In this document: in pieces, positions 22,457 to 31,700 of the stretch | Layout: each line of letters opens with the position of its first letter | How positions within the stretch are numbered: the first letter of the stretch is position 1 | Source: Leishmania mexicana MHOM/GT/2001/U1103 | Lineage: Eukaryota; Euglenozoa; Kinetoplastea; Trypanosomatida; Trypanosomatidae | Length of the DNA: 64,000 bases | Assembly: GCF_000234665.1 (NCBI RefSeq) | Contig: NC_018337.1 | Coordinates: 1,310,556 to 1,374,555 of the forward strand | Reading direction: 5' to 3' | Made by a program: the position numbers and the translations under genes | Notes under the pieces: model-generated | The model's database searches: none | Seen by the model: only the letters and a program-made list of their open reading frames with translations | Told to the model about the DNA's origin: nothing

Positions 22457-23446
22457 ATGCTAGAGTTTGTCATCACCACTCCGCCGTCGCGCCGCATTGT
22501 GTGCCGAAATGAGGCGACGTACATCTACTTTTGGCCCTACCTCTTCTCTCGCGAAGTCCCGGGTGCGCTGCAGTTGTGCCGGTGGGCTGCACGTCGTGGT
22601 GCAGCCGTGCACGGTGCTGTCCGCCTGCAGCCCAGTGAGACACCCAACGAAGCGCATCGATGCTATCTGAAAGTAACACGCCCCGTCGCCGCAGGCCGCA
22701 CGCTCATTTCGCTTCCGGCAGCGCTTTCTCTGAGTGTCAGCTCTCCAGAGTCGCGCAAAGGCACCTTCATCGGACGCTACAGCACCCTTGAGAGACTTGC
22801 ACAGCTCCTCGCCCGTGAACTGCACAACTCGCGCAGCCCTCATCGCGCCTATCTCGAGTTTCTGCATGACCTGCACAACTCGGGGACGGAAGAGGTATCG
22901 GACACGCTTCTTGCCGGGCTCCACTACGAGCGTGCTGCGGTACTGGTTGATCAACTGGATGCCATGTACGCCGGGAACTCGCTGCAGGCACGCGGGGCTG
23001 CCAACGCGCCGTTCCTGGATAAGGAGCAGCTGACCTCTGCAAGTCAGCGCGTGGAGTGGGTGCGGCTGCAACAACTGCAGCGTCGCCTTGAGCAAGGCGT
23101 GCCCCACTTTGCCGCCAAATCAACAGCCTGGGCGTTGTCTATGGCGCTGAGTCGCGCAATGGAGGACGACGCGGAGGGGCTCAGCCTTTATCCGCTGATC
23201 GACTTTTGCGCCCATAGCTTTGAGCCAAACGCATACGTCTGTGTAGGCGAAGACGAGCGCATTGCACCCGTGCGGTCGGTGCGCTGGGCAGATTCGAGCG
23301 GAGCGCCCCTCGTGCACGTCGTGACGCGACGTTTGCTGCGCGCAGGCGAAAAGGTTACCCTGCGGTGGCATTGGCGGCCTGTCAAGACGACGGAGGATGC
23401 AGAATTTTGGCAGATGCGCTTCGGCTACGTTCCGCAGTCAGTGTAG
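22457..23446 (+). CDS. SET-domain protein of the RuBisCO-LSMT/SETD type
   Basis: The 329-residue protein starts at the ATG at 22457. It shows the split SET layout of the LSMT/SETD6 family of protein-lysine methyltransferases: an N-terminal SET part with a helical insert rich in Leu/Gln/Arg (residues about 110-230), then LYPLIDFCAHSFEPNAYV at about 244-261. That stretch corresponds to the family signature with the NH..NA core that contacts S-adenosylmethionine; here the usual Asn before His is Ala (AHS for NHS). A later RLLRAGEKVTLRW segment matches the 'rxixxGeev..sYg' element, but the catalytic tyrosine of that element is Trp. There is no clear C-terminal RuBisCO-LSMT substrate-binding domain. 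It may methylate a lysine of a ribosomal or translation protein, or be a non-catalytic family member. Confidence 0.86.
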   Translation: MLEFVITTPPSRRIVCRNEATYIYFWPYLFSREVPGALQLCRWAARRGAAVHGAVRLQPSETPNEAHRCYLKVTRPVAAGRTLISLPAALSLSVSSPESRKGTFIGRYSTLERLAQLLARELHNSRSPHRAYLEFLHDLHNSGTEEVSDTLLAGLHYERAAVLVDQLDAMYAGNSLQARGAANAPFLDKEQLTSASQRVEWVRLQQLQRRLEQGVPHFAAKSTAWALSMALSRAMEDDAEGLSLYPLIDFCAHSFEPNAYVCVGEDERIAPVRSVRWADSSGAPLVHVVTRRLLRAGEKVTLRWHWRPVKTTEDAEFWQMRFGYVPQSV

Positions 23447-23586
23447 TCGCACGATGGGCTTCGTGCACTGCCTACCTTCATCACAGGTCCTCTCAAAGAA
23501 TGGAAAGCAGCGATGGAAACAGACAGAGGAGCGGCCACAAACAACAAGGCAAAACATAACCTGGCAACTGCGGGAAGACACAACCT

Positions 23587-23588
<2 letters not shown>

Positions 23589-23617
<29 letters not shown>
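23589..23617. repeat. (GT)n microsatellite
   Basis: An uninterrupted run of alternating G and T, about 14 units, lies in the 3' region of the SET gene. Confidence 0.95.
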
Positions 23618-23621
<4 letters not shown>

Positions 23622-24282
23622 CCTGTGCTTCTTTTCCCAGGCGCCCGGACGAGTGAGCAGGACCAGAAGCGCCTGAGCCGATGCATCTGATGTCGACTAC
23701 TTCTTTCATTGTCCCTCTCCCTCCTTCGTCACTTGTTCATGTCGCCCCCGCGCTTCTTTTTGTTCTTATTTTCCGAGCGGTGAATGCGTGCCTGCATCCC
23801 TGTGTGTGTTGTTCGCTGTGCGCACCCACGCGGACGACCGCCGGCCTTCCTCCCTTGTTGAACACGACGGGGTATTCTTGGAGGAAAAGCAAGCACAAGC
23901 GAGAGAGGTGGCGACTCTTGCGGCACCGAGGAGTCACATCAACGTCACGTGCCAGAGGGAGGGAGTGGTTACCACCCCTCACTCGCTCGCACACGTGCCT
24001 TTCTTCATAGAGCTGAGTCCGTCCGCTATCCTCACAACAGCAACAACAGCCCCCCCCCATCCACAAGGAGAAGCGCCACCGAAAGGCACCAGACACCTCC
24101 GACAAGCACAACTAGCACCCACGAGGAGCAGCTGGGAGAAGAGCAAGAGTTGTGGTTTATCCCCCACCCGCCACTGCCTCTTTTCTGCGGCACCACACGG
24201 CTCACAAGAACGTTTGAAGGACGGACTCGGTGGTGTGACTGCTTTCCGTTTTCGCCTCGCCCTTTGCATTCTCTGTGCCGTT

Positions 24283-24313
24283 TCTCCCTCCCTCCCCCCT
24301 CTCCCACTTAAAG
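24283..24313 (+). promoter_or_regulatory. Predicted spliced-leader acceptor for PEX1
   Basis: A dense C/T tract ends with the first AG at 24312-24313, about 50 bases before the ATG. Confidence 0.55.
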
Positions 24314-24363
24314 GTCGTAGCCTCGAAGCGGCGCGCTGTTAATTGGCGCCGCTCGGCCCGCCC

Positions 24364-27228
24364 ATGCAGCAATCGTCCTTTGAAGTCGCCGTGGACAGGA
24401 GCAGCCAGCACTCCTTCGTGACGGTCTCGCAGCACTACCTCGACAGTGTGCTGCGCCCGCTTTACAGCGGGCGCCTGCCGCTAGCGGTGCCGTTGCGCAT
24501 TACAGGGCAGAGCGGCCACAACATCTACGTCGGGTGCCTCACCGACCGACCGCACACGCGCTCCAAGTTTGCGCTTGTTTTCCCAATTGCCCTCTGCTAT
24601 GACCATGGGCTGAAGGAGGGGGAGCTGGTGGAGTGCGTGCCGCTGTCCAACGCGCCGCGCGCGACCAAGGTTCTGGTGGCGCCGCTGACGGTGGACGACA
24701 GCGAGGTCGTGGAGCAGAACGCGCTTCGCGTCGAGAACCTGCTGCTTCGCCAGGTGCAGGTGGTGTTCCCCTCCATGATCATCTCCGTCTCCATCTTCCC
24801 CGGGGTTCCGGCCAAGGTGATGGTGACCGCCATCGAGTGCGGCGACGCGGAGGAGAAGCTGCGTAGCGGGTGCGCGACGATGCACGAGGGCACGCATTTT
24901 GTAATTGCCACCCGTGTCCGTCAGGAGCAGACGGACGGCGCGGCTGATGGGGCCTCCGCACCGCCGCTCTGGGCCTTTGTCCGCGGACGGCCCACTCGTG
25001 CCGCCGATGACAGCGGTGTCGAGCGCAACGACATGGCTGCGGTGCGGGTGCGCTGCATCACGGCTGAGAAGTACCACTGGAAGAACGGTATGGTGCTCGG
25101 CGTCCTCGACTGCGCGACGGTGGCGACGCTGAACAGGGAGGAGGTAACGCCGGGGTTTCTGCGGGCACACTTGAAGCAGATGTCCGTCGTTGTCGTGGGC
25201 AACGCTGACGCCGAGGCAGCGGGAGCTGCGGACGAGGAGGGTGTCTGCGTGGTGGACTCCCTGGCACAGGCGACAAACCTTCTCCTTACCCCTCACGGCC
25301 TCGACCCGTCGGCCTCTACGGCTGGGAAGACTAGCGACGCACCCGGGAACGATTCTGCCGGGGTGGCCCGCCCGGTGCTCTCGAGTCGCGCGCTACTCCC
25401 ATTCTCTGCGGTGGCGCTGGACGCCGTCATGCAGGTGCACGGTAGGGTAGCGGAGGAACTGCAGCGGCACCTTGTGGCCGCCCTCCACCAGTCGAGCGTG
25501 CCGCGGTTTGTCAATCTGCACCAGAACAACGTGCTGCTGTGCGGCGGGAAAGGCTTTGGCAAGTCGACGGTGGTGCGCGCGGTACTCGACACGCTGCCCG
25601 ACGTGCACACCGTAACGCTCGAGTGCGGCAAGACCAAGTCCTTCTCTGCAGACATTGCCAGGGCTTTGATGGAGTGCGTTCTGTGCAAGCCAGCGGTCCT
25701 GGTGCTGGAGAACTTCGACAGCGTTGCGCCGGCGCAGCAGGAGGGTCACGCGGAGGCGATGTCGGCTATGACGCGGGCAACGCTGGAGTCAGCGCTGACA
25801 CGCTTCTGCTACCAGTTCTCCGTTCGTCCACACGGGGCGGTGGTGGTGCTGGCGACATGCTCGAGCCGTGACGCAGTGCACGAGACGCTGCGGTCGGCTT
25901 ACTGCTTCCGGCGGGTGCTGACGCTGGAGGCGCTGAATCGCGCGTCTCGGACGGTGTTGACTGGGCAGCTGTTCCCATACGCGTCGCGCGAAGACGTGGC
26001 GGCGGTGGCGGCGCGAATGGACAACTACACCCCGTTTGATGTGAAGCAGCTGACGGCGCGGATGCGGGCGAAGCTGGCGGCGGAGCCGACCCTGTCGCTG
26101 CGCGCGTGCGCCGAGGCCTGCATGACCTTCTTTACCCCGCTGGCGCACACCGGCATCAACTTTCTCAAAGGAGACAAGGTGTCGTGGGAGTCGATTGGCG
26201 GGCTGGAGGAGGCGAAGAAGACGCTGTACAATACGCTGGTGCTGCCGATCAAGCACCCCCAGCTCTTCGCGCGGCTGCCGCTCAAGACGCGCAGCGGCAT
26301 CCTGCTCTACGGCCCATCGGGGTGCGGCAAGACCTTCATCGTTGAATCCATCGTCAACGCGGAGAACTTGCACTGCATAGTCATCAACGGTCCGGAGGTG
26401 TTTGGCAAGTACATTGGGCAGAGCGAGCAGAAGATCCGCGACGTCTTTGAGCGCGCGCAGGCGGCGGCGCCATGTGTGGTGTTCTTTGACGAGTTCGACT
26501 CGGTTGCGCCGCAGCGCGGCGCTGACGACTCGGGCGTAACAGACCGCGTGGTGAACCAACTGCTGTGCTACCTGGACGGTGTGGAGGGGCGCAAGGACGT
26601 GTTTGTTGTCGCGGCCTCGAGCCGGCCGGACCTGATCGACGCGGCGCTGCTGCGACCGGGTCGACTCGACAAGGCCGTCGTGTGCCCTGTGCCGAGCGAA
26701 GATGATCGGGTGGCAATACTGCGCAGCTTGCTGAGCAAGGCCTCGGCGCACTTCAGCGACGAGGAGCTGCGGCAAGTGGCGCGGCGCACGGTGAACTGGA
26801 CGCCTGCCGACCTGTCGGCGATGGTGTCGTCGGCGCACACGCTGGTGAACATGCGGTTCGTGGAGCGCCTGACAAAGCAGGCGGCTTGCGTCTCAGGCAG
26901 CATCGGTGGTGATGGCGCCGCGCCGGATGGCGAGGATGGGTTTGTGATTGCTGGCCTCCGCAACGACGTGACGCGAGAGAAGGTCGGGGATGCGCTGAAG
27001 CCGCTGTGCCTGGCCGCCGGCGCCGGGGCTGAGGCGGCTGTCTTCAACACGGCCGCCCTCGCAGCGGAGCTGATGTCGATGGACGACTTGTGGGCGTCGG
27101 TGGAAACGACACGGCCGTCGCTGTCGGAAAAGGACATCCAAAAGCATGAACGCATCCACGCCTTCTTCTCCAAGGGCAAGAGCGCGCCTCCGCCCACGCC
27201 TCCCGGGTCGCGGCTCGTCACGCGATGA
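24364..27228 (+). CDS. PEX1: Peroxin 1 (PEX1), glycosome import AAA ATPase
   Basis: The protein has 954 residues from the first ATG at 24364. With PEX6 it forms the membrane-recruited motor that pulls ubiquitinated PEX5 out of the glycosomal (peroxisomal) membrane. Residues 1-180 match the PEX1 N domain (double-psi barrel fold). AAA domain D1 has Walker A GGKGFGKS at 394-401, but Walker B reads LVLENFD with no Asp-Glu pair, so it may bind but not hydrolyse ATP. D2 has Walker A GPSGCGKT at 650-657, Walker B FFDEF with D709/E710, and PEX1-typical stretches FGKYIGQSEQKIRDVFERAQ and VTDRVVNQLL. LRPGRLDK contains the arginine finger. A tract with AG at 24312-24313 gives a leader of about 50 nt. 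It is the last protein gene before the tRNA cluster. Confidence 0.95.
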   Translation: MQQSSFEVAVDRSSQHSFVTVSQHYLDSVLRPLYSGRLPLAVPLRITGQSGHNIYVGCLTDRPHTRSKFALVFPIALCYDHGLKEGELVECVPLSNAPRATKVLVAPLTVDDSEVVEQNALRVENLLLRQVQVVFPSMIISVSIFPGVPAKVMVTAIECGDAEEKLRSGCATMHEGTHFVIATRVRQEQTDGAADGASAPPLWAFVRGRPTRAADDSGVERNDMAAVRVRCITAEKYHWKNGMVLGVLDCATVATLNREEVTPGFLRAHLKQMSVVVVGNADAEAAGAADEEGVCVVDSLAQATNLLLTPHGLDPSASTAGKTSDAPGNDSAGVARPVLSSRALLPFSAVALDAVMQVHGRVAEELQRHLVAALHQSSVPRFVNLHQNNVLLCGGKGFGKSTVVRAVLDTLPDVHTVTLECGKTKSFSADIARALMECVLCKPAVLVLENFDSVAPAQQEGHAEAMSAMTRATLESALTRFCYQFSVRPHGAVVVLATCSSRDAVHETLRSAYCFRRVLTLEALNRASRTVLTGQLFPYASREDVAAVAARMDNYTPFDVKQLTARMRAKLAAEPTLSLRACAEACMTFFTPLAHTGINFLKGDKVSWESIGGLEEAKKTLYNTLVLPIKHPQLFARLPLKTRSGILLYGPSGCGKTFIVESIVNAENLHCIVINGPEVFGKYIGQSEQKIRDVFERAQAAAPCVVFFDEFDSVAPQRGADDSGVTDRVVNQLLCYLDGVEGRKDVFVVAASSRPDLIDAALLRPGRLDKAVVCPVPSEDDRVAILRSLLSKASAHFSDEELRQVARRTVNWTPADLSAMVSSAHTLVNMRFVERLTKQAACVSGSIGGDGAAPDGEDGFVIAGLRNDVTREKVGDALKPLCLAAGAGAEAAVFNTAALAAELMSMDDLWASVETTRPSLSEKDIQKHERIHAFFSKGKSAPPPTPPGSRLVTR

Positions 27229-27488
27229 GCGCCCACCCTTTGTTGTTGTTCTGGAATGTTGTCGCTGTGATTTCTCACTTGTCTGATACCCAAGGAGCAG
27301 CTGAAATAGGACACAAAAAAAATACTGGACTGTGGACCACGATCGACTCGATGGGTGTGTGATGGGCACCTTCCCGTTTCTCTTCCCTTGTGGTGGTCGC
27401 CCCCTCCCTTGTGCACTCATAAGCCTTTGCTTTTCCTCCCCTCCCCACCCTCCTCCTCGCGCCCGCGGGGCGAAAAGGCAGGGAAAAG

Positions 27489-27561
27489 CTCCTCCCGTTG
27501 GATTCGAACCAACGACCTGTAGGTTAACAGCCTAACGCGCTGCCGACTGCGCCAGGGAGGA
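27489..27561 (-). tRNA. tRNA-Asn: tRNA-Asn (GTT), copy 1
   Basis: Read on the minus strand this is a 73-nt tRNA. It has a 7-bp acceptor stem (TCCTCCC with GGGAGGA), an anticodon loop CTGTTAA giving anticodon GTT, a T arm GGTTCGAATCC that doubles as the B box, and discriminator G at 27489. A TTTT run at 27484-27487 on the minus strand serves as the polymerase III terminator. It is identical to the plus-strand copy at 28059-28131. Confidence 0.97.
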
Positions 27562-27620
27562 ATCGTGAAGAACAACGCATTCACTCTCTGGCATCGAACG
27601 ACCTTCGAAGGAAAAAACGT

Positions 27621-27704
27621 TCCTTCCGGCCGGAATCGAACCAGCGACCCTGTGATACCTGCGAACTCTACAGTCACATGCTCTACCAATTGAGCTACAG
27701 AAGG
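27621..27704 (-). tRNA. tRNA-Tyr: tRNA-Tyr (GTA) with an 11-nt intron
   Basis: On the minus strand the gene starts CCTTCTGTAGCTCAATTGG, and the acceptor arms CCTTCTG and CGGAAGG pair with one G-T pair. The anticodon arm stem TGTGA/TCACA encloses 18 nt instead of 7: anticodon GTA followed by an 11-nt insertion just 3' of the anticodon. Tyr is the tRNA known to carry an intron in trypanosomatids. Discriminator A is at 27621 and a run of six T (minus strand, 27612-27617) ends the gene. Confidence 0.96.
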
Positions 27705-27770
27705 TTGTTCATCGACGGTGAACGTAGTGTACGAAAGAGTCGTTTTTTTCGCGGCGCGGGGGAAAACGAA

Positions 27771-27842
27771 AGGCCACTGCGAGAATCGAACTCGCGACCC
27801 CCACTTTACGAGAGTGGTGCACTGCCACTGTGCTAAGCGGCC
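27771..27842 (-). tRNA. tRNA-Thr: tRNA-Thr (CGT)
   Basis: The minus-strand gene has acceptor arms GGCCGCT and AGTGGCC (one G-T pair), anticodon stem CCACT/AGTGG with loop CTCGTAA (anticodon CGT, reading ACG), and T arm GAGTTCGATTCTC. Discriminator U corresponds to 27771, and a TTTT terminator lies at 27763-27766 on the minus strand. It is transcribed away from tRNA-Pro, 84 bases apart. Confidence 0.96.
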
Positions 27843-27887
27843 GCCGGGAATGAGAAGGAAATGAAAGCCTGGCGCAAATAAAAGTCC

Positions 27888-27909
27888 TTGTTTTCCTTGG
27901 GGAAAACAA
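27888..27909. other. 9-bp hairpin between divergent tRNA-Thr and tRNA-Pro
   Basis: TTGTTTTCC (27888-27896) and GGAAAACAA (27901-27909) are perfect reverse complements around a TTGG loop. The hairpin lies in the 84-base spacer between the 5' ends of the two divergent tRNA genes, where extragenic transcription-factor sites could sit. Confidence 0.7.
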
Positions 27910-27926
27910 AAGAAAATGGTATTTGT

Positions 27927-27998
27927 GGCCGCTTAGTCTAGTGGTATGATTCCCGCTTCGGGTGCGGGAGGTCAGGGGTTCAATTCCCCTAGCGGCCC
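27927..27998 (+). tRNA. tRNA-Pro: tRNA-Pro (CGG)
   Basis: The plus-strand gene has acceptor arms GGCCGCT and AGCGGCC, anticodon stem CCCGC/GCGGG with loop TTCGGGT (anticodon CGG), T arm GGGTTCAATTCCC, and discriminator C at 27998. A T6 terminator follows directly at 27999-28004. Confidence 0.97.
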
Positions 27999-28058
27999 TT
28001 TTTTGTGACTCCGAAGTCATGGAAAAAACATTTTGGTGGGATATTGGGAATTGCCGAA

Positions 28059-28131
28059 TCCTCCCTGGCGCAGTCGGCAGCGCGTTAGGCTGTTAACCTA
28101 CAGGTCGTTGGTTCGAATCCAACGGGAGGAG
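28059..28131 (+). tRNA. tRNA-Asn: tRNA-Asn (GTT), copy 2
   Basis: The gene is identical base for base to copy 1 but on the opposite strand, with anticodon GTT and discriminator G at 28131. The shared inverted repeat runs on through GCTTTT after the gene; a T5 terminator lies at 28133-28137. Confidence 0.97.
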
Positions 28132-28148
28132 CTTTTTCTTCACGTCTA

Positions 28149-28238
28149 CGTGGCGCAACCCACGAGCAAAGAAAGGCGGCACCTTCAAGACACACGGTAA
28201 CGCCGCATCACGAACGCCCCCGCCCGTTCGTGATTTTT
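28149..28238 (+). other. Structured segment with three hairpins and a T run after tRNA-Asn(+)
   Basis: Three stems follow each other: CGTGG/CCACG (28149-28164), GCGGC/GCCGC (28176-28206), and a perfect 10-bp stem ATCACGAACG/CGTTCGTGAT (28207-28234) with an 8-nt C-rich loop. The last is followed at once by T5 (28234-28238). This could be the 3' end of a small polymerase III RNA or a termination element. No known RNA family was recognised. Confidence 0.4.
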
Positions 28239-28532
28239 GGCCCCACCCATTTCTGTTGCCGATCCCTCTTTCTCTTCCCCTCCTTTCCCACCATATCTCT
28301 CCCTTTATTCCCGCCGTGAGGACGCACTGCGCTCTTCACAAAACCAAAAGCAATGCGACAACATCCCCCCCCGGACTATTCATGGAGAGCTTTCCGCGCT
28401 ACACCCCCTCCTGCTTCTACCGACTTTCCGCATTCACAGAAGTTACCTCCTATCGCCACAACTCTTCATCCGCAGACAACCACTAAAGAGCGCTGGTGCC
28501 CGATGCCCTTGTGGTCCTGCTCAAAGATCACA

Positions 28533-28580
28533 CGCTCCTTTCCGGCCCTTGTTTATCTTTATTCTTTCGCCTCATTTCAG
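28533..28580 (+). promoter_or_regulatory. Predicted spliced-leader acceptor for the giant gene
   Basis: A long pyrimidine-rich stretch ends in CTCATTTCAG at 28580, the classical acceptor form, 141 bases before the ATG at 28722. Confidence 0.6.
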
Positions 28581-28721
28581 CAGCGCATCCCCCTAACGCC
28601 GCAACAACGTGAGGAATGCAGCGCCACGACATAAAAATACAAAAAAAGCGCGGCCCCGTCAACACACCCGGCTCTTGCTCTTTTTCACTCACCAGCGCCT
28701 CCTTGAGCACGCCTGTTCGCC

Positions 28722-31700
28722 ATGCCACACGAAGCGCATCTGCTGGGGTTGCTGTGGTGCGAAGCAACGCAGCCGTCCTCCAATGCAGCAACACTGACCC
28801 ACAACATCGGCGTGGCTTTCCGCTACCTGGAGACACCATGGGACGACAAGGCCAAACAAATCATCGGTGCGCTCATAACACTGAACGCCGGCCCAATGCA
28901 CACCACCATCTGGGCCGCCCTCTTTCAGCAGCTGCGTGAAACAGGCAAGCCCACGATCAAGGTATACATTCTCAAGCAATTCGCCAACGTCTGCTGGACA
29001 GTTCCCACTAATCAAGCCTCAAATGCGTTCCGTGCGTTCGCCCTCGAAGTGCGCCCACTTTTGGAGGACATTCAAGTTGTCGTAAATGCCACGTTTCAGA
29101 GGTCATTTGCCATAACCATCAAGTGTTTCAGCTCCTTCGCTGAGAAAACACTTTCCAATGAGCTCTTTAACGTTCTTTACCGGAATCTGAAAGAATGGAA
29201 ACGGCCAGACAGTATCCGTGCGGCGTCCACTGTCATTGCAGCCATGGCCAACGACAACCCAAGCTGCCCATCTCCAGAGCAACTTCTCCGCCAAGCACGA
29301 TACGACTTGGATTGTTTCAGCTTCGCTGTACTGCTTGACACCTTCGTATCTATCGAAGTTGTTCCCGGTCGCATTTTGGATGAGCAACGCATTGCCGCAT
29401 TTCGAGACGAGCTGAGCGAGATATTAGACATAATTCTCACTGCTCCGCAGACAAACGAAAAGGTTGTTCCACCTTGTGTCAGTGCATACCGACGACTGAA
29501 GCAGGTCTGTGGATCGTGGGAGCCAGTAGCTGCTGAGCCTTTCGCACTTTTCATCGTGAATGCTCTTGCTCAAGCAAAGATTAGCAAGCTTCTTGTTTGC
29601 CCGTTTTTGCATTTTTTGCAAGAAACATCGTGTATCTGGTCGCGGAGCTCCAGGATTGTGTGGCAACTTACGGGTAGCAGTGACCCCTTTGTGCGCGCCG
29701 ATGCCTACGCCGCATTGGCAACCACTATACATGTCATGGACGCTTCAGAGCAACCGTTGGTGTTGGCAGATTTGATGGAAAGGCTTCGTTTTTCAATCGA
29801 GGAGCGCTGCAGTGGCACGACTGTCGCCATCCTCAAATTTGTGAAGAAACTTTTGCTGCACGCACACCTTCCCCCATCCACAGAGGAACTGTACCTTACA
29901 AAACTGCTGCACTTGTGTCGTCGTCACGGAAAGGGACTGCATCATGATGTGCCGGCGCAACTGGAACTACTCAACGTGCTTCTCTGCGCTAGCGCTGCAC
30001 CAGACGCATTGGTTGTGTTTGCGCTTGAACTTTTTTCGGTGTCTCCCGATCGTGCGGTTGCGAAAAAGGCGTTTTGTGTGCTTCGCCATTTTTCGGCGGA
30101 GGTGTTTCTCGACAGCGGTGTGCAAACCAGCAGAGAATACATGGATGACACTTACTACTTTGAGACCGCAATACAAATGCAACGCGAGGAGCCTTTAGAA
30201 TATGAACTCCTCCCGTTTGTCCGGCTGCATCGTACCAAAGGGCTTTCCACCTGCATATATACACGGCTTTGCTCTCTCGCTGAGAATGAGACGAAGAACT
30301 CCATGACTTGCATTATTGTCTGCGATGCTGTGAAGGAGATTAGCAGGATGAACGCACCCGATATTTTCGTTGATATCTTTTTCAAGCACGCAACATTGTG
30401 TCTTTTGTCGCAGCTGCTTGTTTTGCAGGACCCGATGCCGAGTGATGCGTATGTGTCCCTTGTACAGGCATGCGGAGCTTGTCTTCAAGGGAATGACCTC
30501 GACATCCGCGAAGAAGCACATCTGCTGAGCATGCTAGTCCAACATTCATGGAGTGCAATCGTAATGTGCACCACCGCTTTGTTTTCTAATTTTCTTCCAG
30601 CACCCGTGTTACCCTCGTGTCGCTTTTTCCGCACTGATTCCCTTTCTCAAGCATGTCGCAATCTGATTTTGACGTGTCGAGATATTGCATTGTCGAACGA
30701 TGTTGCTTTCTACGACAGTATGTTGCATGAGATGCTTACTAGTAACATAGGCCTACTCATTTCGTGTGTCTCCTTTCTGCGACATGCACCAATTTTTATA
30801 GCGGAGCTGGTGGAGTCGGTGGGCTGCTGGCTTGAATGCTGCACTGCTCTCTCTCCTTTTGTACCAAAAAGTGTGTTTCGACTCCTCACAGTGGTGTTTG
30901 AAGCAGCTCAGAACGAATTGTCAGTGCGGCGGCAGCGAGCGGGAGAAACTGACTACTCTCTTTTGTCGGTGGCACGCATGTGCAACGGCATGGTGAAACA
31001 GGCAATCGAAATGGATTTGTTCTTGTGCTGCCCAGAAATCTGTAATTTTCTGCTATTTTTTATTTTAAAAGATGCAGATGATGAGGTATTTTTGTTTCGA
31101 GAACTCATTGCTAACAACTGGACATTAATTGTCGACTTGTTCTCGTTTTGTGAACGTATCGTCATTTGCCTGTACAACGACAACGATGCTGGTGCCTTAG
31201 CGGCGGTTTTGAACCTTCTATTGGCGTTGTGCGACAGTGTTTATTTTCCGCAGGTCACAAGCGTTATTTCACGCGGCTCGCTGGATGAACTGCTTCAACT
31301 ATTGCGCAAAACATCCGATTTCAGTCAAAAGCACCAGTGTATTCGCGTTGTCTCCCACATTCTCGCCGCATTTGACGAAAATAACACCCTAGAAGAAAAA
31401 GTGAGCGGGTGCTTTTTAGAGAGTGATACCGATGCTGATTTTTTTCAGCGCATTGATCGCTTGGTGCAGCTTTGGAATGCAAGTGATGCCCAAACTCAAG
31501 CTCGCTTCAAAGTTGTGCTGACAAGCTCTAGCAGCATAGAGAGACTCGTCTGTGCAGCGGCCGTGGATGTGCAGTGCATCCCAAAAGCCGTAGAGGCTGC
31601 TCTTGGGGCCTCGACAGACCGCGAGGTACTAGATGTCCTGCTGCTTATTGTCACGGAAGCGGAATCTGAGACACTCTCCCCTCTTTTATTTGCCATTAGC

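Larger units (their letters stand above)
23447..24363. other. Spacer, SET gene to PEX1
   Basis: It contains the (GT)n run and the PEX1 pyrimidine tract. No gene seen. Confidence 0.55.
27484..28136. repeat. 78-bp inverted repeat flanking the tRNA cluster
   Basis: Bases 27484-27561 and 28059-28136 are exact reverse complements: the whole tRNA-Asn gene plus GCTTTT. Sequence upstream of the two genes differs, so the repeat is limited to the transcribed unit. It encloses tRNA-Tyr, tRNA-Thr and tRNA-Pro. Confidence 0.95.
28132..28721. other. Spacer between tRNA cluster and the giant gene
   Basis: Apart from the three-hairpin segment, the spacer is pyrimidine-rich leader sequence. A pyrimidine stretch ends in TTTCAG at 28580, a strong trans-splice acceptor for the next gene. 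I see no open frame with coding character. Confidence 0.6.

Noticed and set aside
23589..23617. GT run considered as CRISPR or promoter
   Set aside because: A plain microsatellite; no repeat-spacer pattern, and CRISPR is not expected in this organism.
25789..26838. 349-residue minus-strand frame inside PEX1
   Set aside because: Arg/His/Gln-rich shadow of the PEX1 coding strand, with no recognisable domain.
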